Positions 58,895 to 64,000 of a stretch of 64,000 nucleotides of DNA are shown here, one piece after another (position 1 is the first letter of the stretch; the number at the start of each line of letters is the position of its first letter). Made by a program: the position numbers and the translations under genes. The notes under the pieces were generated by a model. That model was not told where the DNA came from. It was given only the letters and a program-made list of their open reading frames with translations, and ran no database searches. Source of the stretch: Arsenicicoccus sp. oral taxon 190 (GTDB lineage: Bacteria; Actinomycetota; Actinomycetes; Actinomycetales; Dermatophilaceae); the NCBI RefSeq assembly GCF_001189535.1, contig NZ_CP012070.1:2356001-2420000 (forward strand). The letters are read 5' to 3'.

Positions 58895-59455
58895 GTGGCA
58901 ACGACCAACGACCTCAAGAACGGCATGGTGCTCAACCTGGAGGGCCAGCTCTGGTCCGTGGTGGAGTTCCAGCACGTCAAGCCCGGCAAGGGCCCGGCCT
59001 TCGTGCGGACCAAGCTCAAGTCGGTGACCACCGGCAAGACCGTGGACAAGACCTTCAACGCCGGCACCAAGGTCGAGACCTCCAACGTCGACAAGCGCAC
59101 GATGCAGTACCTCTACAAGGACGGCACCGACTTCGTCTTCATGGACGGCAAGACCTACGACCAGCTCCACGTGAGCGAGGACGTCGTGGGCAGCGCGGCC
59201 GACTACATGCTGGAGAACCAGGAGGCGATCGTCGCCACCCACGAGGGTGCTCCGCTGTATGTCGAGCTCCCGGCCTCCGTGATCCTGGAGATCACCTACA
59301 CCGAGCCGGGCCTGCAGGGGGACCGCAGCACCGGTGGCACCAAGCCCGCGACGCTGGAGACCGGCGCGCAGATCGCCGTGCCGCTCTTCCTCGAGACCGG
59401 CACCAAGGTCAAGGTCGACACCCGCGACGGCTCCTACCTCGGTCGCGTCAACTGA
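58895..59455 (+). CDS. efp: Elongation factor P
   Basis: This 186-residue protein starts at GTG 58895 (VATTNDLKNGMVLNLEGQLW), the usual actinobacterial N-terminus; ATG 58883 in frame would add four residues. The tip loop HVKPGKGPAF holds the lysine that enters the peptidyl-transferase centre. Three beta-barrel domains are complete, ending KVDTRDGSYLGRVN. EF-P relieves ribosome stalling at polyproline. It lies directly upstream of nusB, separated by one base. Confidence 0.96.
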   Translation: MATTNDLKNGMVLNLEGQLWSVVEFQHVKPGKGPAFVRTKLKSVTTGKTVDKTFNAGTKVETSNVDKRTMQYLYKDGTDFVFMDGKTYDQLHVSEDVVGSAADYMLENQEAIVATHEGAPLYVELPASVILEITYTEPGLQGDRSTGGTKPATLETGAQIAVPLFLETGTKVKVDTRDGSYLGRVN

Positions 59456-59456
59456 C

Positions 59457-59882
59457 GTGTCGGCACGAGGCAAGGCGCGCAAGCGCGCCCTGGACATCCT
59501 CTTCGAGGCCGAGTCGCGGGGCCTGAACGTCGGCGACCTGCTGGCGCAGCGGCTGGCCGAGCCCCGGCGCGCCGGTCAGGACGACCACCCGGTGCCGGAG
59601 TACACCTCGGTGCTGCTGCACGGCTTGCTGGCGCACTGGCCGCAGATCGACGAGGCGCTGACCACCTACGCGCAGGGCTGGACCCTGGACCGGATGCCCG
59701 CGGTGGACCGCGCCATCCTGCGGATCGGGGCGTTCGAGCTGCTCTACGGCGACGACGTCCCCGAGGGCGTCGCGATCGCGGAGGCCGTGTCGCTGGCCCG
59801 GGAGCTGTCGACGGATGAGTCGCCCGGCTTCGTCAACGGCCTGCTCGGCCGGCTGCAGGAGGTCAAGCCGACCCTCGTCTGA
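59457..59882 (+). CDS. nusB: Transcription antitermination factor NusB
   Basis: This 141-residue protein starts at GTG 59457. ARGKARKRALDILFEAESRG and the C-terminal RMPAVDRAILRIGAFELLYG, then VAIAEAVSLARELSTDESPG and FVNGLLGRL, are the all-helical NusB signatures. NusB with S10 binds boxA in nascent rRNA and helps RNA polymerase read through; boxA-like elements are present in the rRNA operon of this window. It ends before a large palindrome. Confidence 0.95.
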   Translation: MSARGKARKRALDILFEAESRGLNVGDLLAQRLAEPRRAGQDDHPVPEYTSVLLHGLLAHWPQIDEALTTYAQGWTLDRMPAVDRAILRIGAFELLYGDDVPEGVAIAEAVSLARELSTDESPGFVNGLLGRLQEVKPTLV

Positions 59883-59897
59883 GCGGCCCCCCTCTCA

Positions 59898-59948
59898 ACG
59901 ATCGTAGACCCTTCTGGTCGCTCAGCGACCAGAAGGGTCTACGATCGT
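59898..59948. terminator. 51-bp near-perfect palindrome between nusB and bldD
   Basis: Arms 59898-59922 and 59924-59948 are exact 25-base reverse complements around a single base. The core is CCTTCTGGTCGCT / AGCGACCAGAAGG. It lies 15 bases after nusB and 23 bases from the end of the convergent bldD, so it can act as a bidirectional terminator. Confidence 0.75.
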
Positions 59949-59950
59949 GT

Positions 59951-59971
59951 GGGGGTGGGGGTGGGGGTGGG
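59951..59971 (+). other. Four-tract G-quadruplex motif with single-base loops
   Basis: The + strand reads G5-T-G5-T-G5-T-G3 without interruption. One-base loops give the most stable parallel G-quadruplexes known in vitro. It lies between the palindrome and the bldD stop codon (59972), so it forms in DNA or in read-through RNA from nusB; the bldD message would carry the C-rich strand. Confidence 0.85.
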
Positions 59972-60466
59972 TCAGGCCTCGGGGATGCCGCGGCGGGCCG
60001 CCGGGTCCAGGACGCCCCAGCCGACGAGCTCGTCGGCCAGCTGGCCGGGGGAGGTGTCGTAGATGACGGCGAGGGTGCGCAGGTCCTCCTGGCGGATGGA
60101 CAGCACCTTGCCGTTGTAGTCGCCGCGCTGGGACTGGATCGTCGCGGCGTAGCGGGCGAGGGGCCCGGCGCGCTCGGCGGAGACCTGGGACAGCGCCTCG
60201 AGGTCGATGATGAGCTTGGCGGGGGCCTCGGTGGCGGGGGCGACCTCGGAGTCAGGCATCAGCGCCGACACCGGCACGCCGTAGAAGTCGGCGAGCTCCG
60301 AGAGGCGCTGCACGGTCACCGCGCGGTCGCCACGCTCGTAGGAACCCACCACAACGGCCTTCCACCGGCCCTGGGAGCGCTCCTCGACCGCGTGCAGGGA
60401 CAGCCCCTGCTGGGTGCGGATGGAACGCAGCCGGGCGCCGAGGGCCTTGGCGTAGTCGCTGGCCAT
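59972..60466 (-). CDS. bldD: Developmental regulator BldD
   Basis: This 164-residue protein starts at ATG 60466. Residues 5-70 form an XRE-type helix-turn-helix (ALGARLRSIRTQQGLSLHAV; GSYERGDRAVTVQRLSEL). The C-terminal domain carries RGD (114-116), eight residues, then RQED (125-128). In Streptomyces BldD the RGD-X8-RQDD signature binds a c-di-GMP tetramer that joins two BldD monomers. The match in spacing and numbering indicates c-di-GMP control here as well, an inference from family knowledge. Upstream half-sites suggest autoregulation. Location next to nusB is the standard one. Confidence 0.95.
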   Translation of the reverse strand: MASDYAKALGARLRSIRTQQGLSLHAVEERSQGRWKAVVVGSYERGDRAVTVQRLSELADFYGVPVSALMPDSEVAPATEAPAKLIIDLEALSQVSAERAGPLARYAATIQSQRGDYNGKVLSIRQEDLRTLAVIYDTSPGQLADELVGWGVLDPAARRGIPEA

Positions 60467-60485
60467 GGATCTTGACTCCGATCAC

Positions 60486-60525
60486 GTAACTGTCTGTAAC
60501 ACCTGAGATGGTTACGCACTGTGAC
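60486..60525. promoter_or_regulatory. Candidate BldD operator with phased GTnAC half-sites
   Basis: GTAAC (60486), GTAAC (60496), GTTAC (60511) and GTGAC (60521) are spaced by 10, 15 and 10 bases. TTACGCACTGTGA (60512-60524) matches the BldD box TnACnC(A/T)GnGTnA except at one central position. The array begins 20 bases before the bldD start codon, so it probably overlaps its promoter. Confidence 0.6.
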
Positions 60526-60748
60526 GGTCGCGGCAAGCCCAACCGGGAAACGCGCCGAGCGTTTCATCCATATGGGTAGTCGTTTGACCGAATGTGACGG
60601 CTGCTGATCAGGCGTAGTCGAGCCAGCGCGCACCGTGGTCCCAGCAGCATGGTCCAGCAGTGTGGCCCCGGGCGGGGTGCCGCGGGCGGGTAGGCCAGGG
60701 TGGTCCGGAGCACCACCCGCGGCAGGCTAGGATCGACCCGATCGGCAT

Positions 60749-60781
60749 CCTTTAACGACGTCCAGCGAGGCGAGAAGGAGG
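60749..60781 (+). promoter_or_regulatory. PyrR-binding RNA leader of the pyr operon
   Basis: The leader contains CCTTTAACGAC, the core TCCAGCGAGGC (60761-60771) and then GAAGGAGG. The core matches the conserved PyrR-binding loop (UCCAGnGAGGC). CCTT (60749-60752) can pair with AAGG (60775-60778), which is part of the ribosome site, so PyrR bound with UMP would stabilise a hairpin hiding the Shine-Dalgarno. Translational repression of this kind is known in Mycobacterium. Confidence 0.75.
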
Positions 60782-60787
60782 TCAGAC

Positions 60788-61384
60788 GTGATGACGCCTG
60801 CCCCAGACCATCCCCAGTCATCCACCGACACCGACGACCGGAGCAGCGACGCCCGGGTCGTCATGAGCGACCACGAGATCGCTCGGGCCCTGCGCCGCAT
60901 GGCCCACGAGGTGATCGAGCGCAACAAGGGAGCACAGGGCCTCGTCGTCCTCGGCATCCCCACGCGCGGAGTCCCGCTCGCCCACCGGCTCGCCACCGCC
61001 ATCGGCGAGGTCGAGGGCGTCGACGTCCCCGTGGGGGCGATCGACATCACGATGTACCGGGACGACCTGCGCCGCCAGCCGATCCGGCACGCCGAGCGTC
61101 TCGACATCCCCGCCGGCGGCATCGACGACAAGGTCGTCGTGCTCGTCGACGACGTGCTCTACTCCGGCCGCACCGTCCGCGCCGCGCTCGACGCGCTGAC
61201 GGACCTAGGCCGCCCCCTGGCGGTGCGCCTCGCGGTCCTGGTCGACCGCGGCCACCGCGACCTGCCCATCCGCGCCGACCACGTCGGCAAGAACCTCCCG
61301 ACCTCCTCCGCCGAGCGGGTCTCGGTCAAGCTCGCCGAGCGCGACGGCACCGACGAGGTCGTCATCTCCGGAGGCCATCGGTGA
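60788..61384 (+). CDS. pyrR: Pyrimidine operon regulator PyrR / uracil phosphoribosyltransferase
   Basis: This 198-residue protein starts at GTG 60788, six bases after GGAGG; ATG 60791 is also in frame. KVVVLVDDVLYSGRTVRAAL is the PRPP-binding motif, VGAIDITMYRDDLRRQP and VGKNLPTSSAERVSVKL are PyrR signatures. The N-terminal 25 residues are a Ser/Asp-rich extension. It binds pyr leader RNA when UMP is plentiful and can make UMP from uracil. It overlaps pyrB by four bases. Confidence 0.95.
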   Translation: MMTPAPDHPQSSTDTDDRSSDARVVMSDHEIARALRRMAHEVIERNKGAQGLVVLGIPTRGVPLAHRLATAIGEVEGVDVPVGAIDITMYRDDLRRQPIRHAERLDIPAGGIDDKVVVLVDDVLYSGRTVRAALDALTDLGRPLAVRLAVLVDRGHRDLPIRADHVGKNLPTSSAERVSVKLAERDGTDEVVISGGHR

Positions 61385-62316
61385 ACAAGCACCTCCTGTC
61401 CATCAACGACCTGTCCCGCCAGGACATCACCCAGATCCTCGACACCGCCGTGCAGATGCACGAGGTGCAGCACCGGGACATCAAGAAGCTCCCGACCCTG
61501 CGCGGGCGCACCATCGTCAACTTCTTCTTCGAGGACTCCACCCGCACCCGCGGCTCCTTCGAGCTCGCCGAGAAGTGGCTGTCCGCCGATTCGCTCAACA
61601 TGGCGGGCAAGGGGTCGTCGTTGTCCAAGGGCGAGTCCCTCAAGGACACCGTGATGAACCTCCAGGCGATGGGCGTCGACGGGTTCGTCATCCGCCACAT
61701 GGCCTCCGGCGCCCAGCAGCTCATCGCCCAGTGGGTCACCGGCGTGGTCATCAACGCCGGCGACGGCACCCACGAGCACCCGACCCAGGCCCTGCTCGAC
61801 GCCTACACGATGCGGCGCGAGCTGGGCGACCTCGACGGGCGCCACGTCGTCATCTGCGGCGACCTGCGCCACAGCCGCGTCTTCCGCTCCAACGTGCTGT
61901 GCCTGCACAAGCTCGGCGCCACGGTCACCGTGGTCGCACCGCCCACGCTGATGCCGGACGGCCTCGCGACCTGGGCCGAGCGGGACGGCTTCACGTGGTC
62001 CTACGACTTCGACGCCGAGATCCCCAAGGCCGACGTCGTGATGATGCTGCGCGTGCAGAAGGAGCGCATGTCGGGCGGCTTCTTCCCGACGCCGCGGGAG
62101 TACATCGCGGGATACGGCCTGACGCCCCGGCGCCTGGAGCTGATGCGCGACGACGCCCTCATCGCCCACCCCGGCCCCATGAACCGCGGCCTGGAGATCT
62201 CCTCCGACGCGGCCGACGGCGCCCGGTCGATCATCCTCGACCAGGTCTCCGGCGGCGTGGCCGTCCGCATGTCCGTGCTCTACCACCTGCTCGCCGGCGA
62301 AGGAGACAACGCCTGA
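61381..62316 (+). CDS. pyrB: Aspartate carbamoyltransferase, catalytic chain
   Basis: This 311-residue enzyme starts at GTG 61381 within the pyrR stop. FFFEDSTRTRGSFELAEKWL is the carbamoyl-phosphate site (S-T-R-T-R), and GDGTHEHPTQALLDAYTMRR and HPGPMNRGLEIS are further active-site segments. It makes carbamoyl-aspartate. No regulatory chain (pyrI) is present, as usual in actinobacteria. Its stop shares one base with pyrC. Confidence 0.97.
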   Translation: MNKHLLSINDLSRQDITQILDTAVQMHEVQHRDIKKLPTLRGRTIVNFFFEDSTRTRGSFELAEKWLSADSLNMAGKGSSLSKGESLKDTVMNLQAMGVDGFVIRHMASGAQQLIAQWVTGVVINAGDGTHEHPTQALLDAYTMRRELGDLDGRHVVICGDLRHSRVFRSNVLCLHKLGATVTVVAPPTLMPDGLATWAERDGFTWSYDFDAEIPKADVVMMLRVQKERMSGGFFPTPREYIAGYGLTPRRLELMRDDALIAHPGPMNRGLEISSDAADGARSIILDQVSGGVAVRMSVLYHLLAGEGDNA

Positions 62317-63611
62317 TGCCCACCACCTTGATCACCGGCGCGAGCCTGCTCGGCGAGCGCGCCGCGGACATCCTCGTCGTGGACGGCGTGATCCGCGAGA
62401 TCGGTTCGCTGGACGCGGGATCCGTCAAGGACGCCGAGGTCGTCGAGGCCGACGGCCTGGTCGCGCTGCCGGCGCTGGTCGACCTGCACACCCACCTGCG
62501 CGAGCCGGGCCGGGAGGACGCCGAGACCATCCACACCGGCTCGGCCGCGGCGGCGGTCGGCGGCTACTCCGCCGTCTTCGCGATGGCCAACACCCAGCCG
62601 GTCACCGACACCCCTGAGAAGGCCGAGGAGGTCTGGCGCCGGGGCCGCGAGGTCGGTCTGGTGGACGTCGTCCCGGTCGGCGCGGTCACCAAGGGCCTCG
62701 CGGGGGAGGAGCTGTCCGAGATGGGCCTCATGGCCCGCTCCCAGGCCAAGGTCCGGGTCTTCTCCGACGACGGCCGCTGCGTGCACGACAGCCGCCTGAT
62801 GCGGCGCGCCCTGGAGTACTCCACGGCCTTCGACGGAGTCATCTCCCAGCACAGCCAGGACCCCCGCCTCGCCGACGCCACGGCCTGCTGCCACGAGGGC
62901 GAGCTGTCCGGCCGGCTCGGGCTGCCGGGCTGGCCCGACGCGGCCGAGGAGGCGATCGTCGCGCGGGACGTGATGCTCGCCAAGGCGACCCGTGGCCGGG
63001 TCCACGTGGCGCACGTGTCGACCCCCGGGTCGCTGGAGGTCATCCGCTGGGCCAAGGCGCGGGGCGTCGCGGTCACGGCGGAGGTCACGCCGCACCACCT
63101 CGCCCTCACCACGGACCTGCTGGCCGACTACGACACGGTCTACAAGGTCAACCCGCCGCTGCGCCCGAGCGAGTACGCCGAGGAGCTGCGCGCGGCCCTG
63201 GTCGACGGCACGATCGACATCGTGGCCACCGACCACGCCCCGCACGTGTCCCACGACAAGGACCACGCCTTCGCGGACGCGGCCTTCGGGATGCTCGGGC
63301 TGGAGACGGCGCTCGCCGTCGTCAGCGACCTCATGGTCACGACGGGCCGGATGACCTGGGCCGACGTCGCGCGGGTCATGTCCACGACCCCGGCGCAGAT
63401 CGCGCGGCTCAAGGGGCACGGCCGGCCGCTGGCCGTCGGCGAGCCCGGCAACCTCGTGCTGGTCGACCCGAGCCGGTCTCTGACCGTGGACCGCGCTGCG
63501 AGCGCCTCGCTCTCGCGCAACAATCCGTGGCACGGGCGCACCCTCACCGGCGCGGTCCGGGCGACGCTGCTGCGCGGGCGCGTCACCGCGCGCGACGGCG
63601 CCCTGGCCTGA
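62316..63611 (+). CDS. pyrC: Dihydroorotase
   Basis: This 431-residue class I dihydroorotase starts at ATG 62316. The metal ligands are in LVDLHTHLREPG (HxH), ISQHSQDP, HVAHVSTPGSL and IVATDHAPH (Asp). FAMANTQPVTDTPEK is typical. It cyclises carbamoyl-aspartate to dihydroorotate. RBS-like AAGGAG lies 15 bases upstream, so translational coupling with pyrB is likely. Confidence 0.96.
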   Translation: MPTTLITGASLLGERAADILVVDGVIREIGSLDAGSVKDAEVVEADGLVALPALVDLHTHLREPGREDAETIHTGSAAAAVGGYSAVFAMANTQPVTDTPEKAEEVWRRGREVGLVDVVPVGAVTKGLAGEELSEMGLMARSQAKVRVFSDDGRCVHDSRLMRRALEYSTAFDGVISQHSQDPRLADATACCHEGELSGRLGLPGWPDAAEEAIVARDVMLAKATRGRVHVAHVSTPGSLEVIRWAKARGVAVTAEVTPHHLALTTDLLADYDTVYKVNPPLRPSEYAEELRAALVDGTIDIVATDHAPHVSHDKDHAFADAAFGMLGLETALAVVSDLMVTTGRMTWADVARVMSTTPAQIARLKGHGRPLAVGEPGNLVLVDPSRSLTVDRAASASLSRNNPWHGRTLTGAVRATLLRGRVTARDGALA

Positions 63612-63617
63612 GCCACC

Positions 63618-63646
63618 CGCCGGCCGGGCGACCCGCCCGGCCGGCG
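63618..63646 (+). terminator. GC-rich hairpin between pyrC and carA
   Basis: CGCCGGCCGGGC (63618-63629) and GCCCGGCCGGCG (63635-63646) are perfect 12-base arms around a 5-base loop, seven bases after pyrC. It may end or dampen transcription before carA. A GGCATAC copy (63703-63709) lies between it and the carA start. Confidence 0.5.
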
Positions 63647-63739
63647 CACCCAGCACCACGGGCGTGCGGCCCCGGCCCCGGTGGGCGGGGGCCGGCGCGC
63701 CCGGCATACGCACGACCACCTCGACGAGCGGAGCATCTC

Positions 63740-64000
63740 GTGAGCCCGACAGCCAAGATCACCGAGCGTCGTCCGGCGCTCCTCGTCCTGGAGGACGGCC
63801 GGACCTTCACCGGCCGGTCCTTCGGCGCGGTGGGTCGCACCGTCGGCGAGGCGGTCTTCTCCACCGGCATGACCGGCTACCAGGAGACCCTGACCGACCC
63901 GTCCTACCACCGCCAGGTCGTCGTCATGACGGCGCCGCACGTCGGCAACACCGGCGTCAACGGCGAGGACGACGAGTCGGGGCGCATCTGGGTGGCCGGC
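63740..64000 (+). CDS. carA: Carbamoyl-phosphate synthase small chain (partial)
   Basis: The first 87 codons are present from GTG 63740; the gene runs off the right edge. PALLVLEDGRTFTGRSFGA, GEAVFSTGMTGYQETLTDPS and VVMTAPHVGNTGVN are the conserved CarA N-terminal segments. The small chain delivers ammonia from glutamine to CarB. It continues the pyr operon order pyrR-pyrB-pyrC-carA. The membrane protein gene that often separates pyrC and carA is missing. Confidence 0.95.
   Translation, partial: MSPTAKITERRPALLVLEDGRTFTGRSFGAVGRTVGEAVFSTGMTGYQETLTDPSYHRQVVVMTAPHVGNTGVNGEDDESGRIWVAG

Larger units (their letters stand above)
60467..60787. other. Divergent bldD-pyrR control region
   Basis: This 321-bp gene-free stretch holds the BldD-like half-sites (60486-60525), the pyrR -10 TAGGAT (60728-60733) and the PyrR-binding leader (60749-60781). 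The middle (60540-60700) shows no clear element. Confidence 0.7.

Overview
The window is GC-rich chromosomal DNA from an actinomycete. The rRNA operon and gene order point to Micrococcales, probably near Intrasporangiaceae; this placement is by eye and family level is uncertain. No tRNA gene, insertion sequence, prophage or CRISPR array was seen. Almost all genes are intact, tightly packed core genes, often overlapping by 4 to 8 bases. Several genes look leaderless, with a -10 hexamer 6 to 8 bases before the start codon.

Layout. (1) 1-5880: the 3' end of tyrS, then a complete 16S-23S-5S rRNA operon with promoter, antitermination-like boxes, a 20-bp pre-23S processing stem and a terminator. 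(2) 5991-20531: the block known from Mycobacterium (Rv1689 to Rv1700): TPR protein, HAD phosphatase, small protein, tlyA, NAD kinase, recN, steA, steB, an MraY-like transferase, murJ, a glycosyltransferase, pyrG and a NUDIX hydrolase. It mixes rRNA modification, NAD(P) supply, DNA repair, septal wall control and CTP synthesis. (3) 20528-28117: accessory genes (YchJ-like, DUF421, VOC, SRPBCC/TetR pair, CDF transporter, GNAT) around aspS. (4) 28209-42228: two separate oligopeptide-type ABC transporter operons, transcribed in opposite directions on either side of rarA. (5) 42638-51322: alaS, ruvX, mltG, then the shikimate genes aroE, aroC, aroK, aroB, translationally coupled. AroK is a tandem two-domain protein. 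(6) 51417-58754: an NTF2-like protein, a two-component system, an ABC-2 exporter, a thiosulfate-uptake pair (TsuA with a TusA-like protein) and an orphan glutamate-synthase-like flavoprotein. (7) 58895-64000: efp, nusB, bldD (opposite strand), then pyrR-pyrB-pyrC-carA behind a PyrR-binding leader.

I did not find a convincing wholly new defence or mobile system. The best candidates for novelty are the tandem shikimate kinase whose second domain lost the lid RPLL motif; the 42-bp repeat array coding for RG-rich peptides in the TPR protein; a 51-bp palindrome next to a perfect one-base-loop G-quadruplex between nusB and bldD; an apparently over-represented heptamer GGCATAC; and two peptide transporter operons bracketing rarA. 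BldD keeps the c-di-GMP-binding residues known from Streptomyces, and its own promoter region carries phased BldD-like half-sites.
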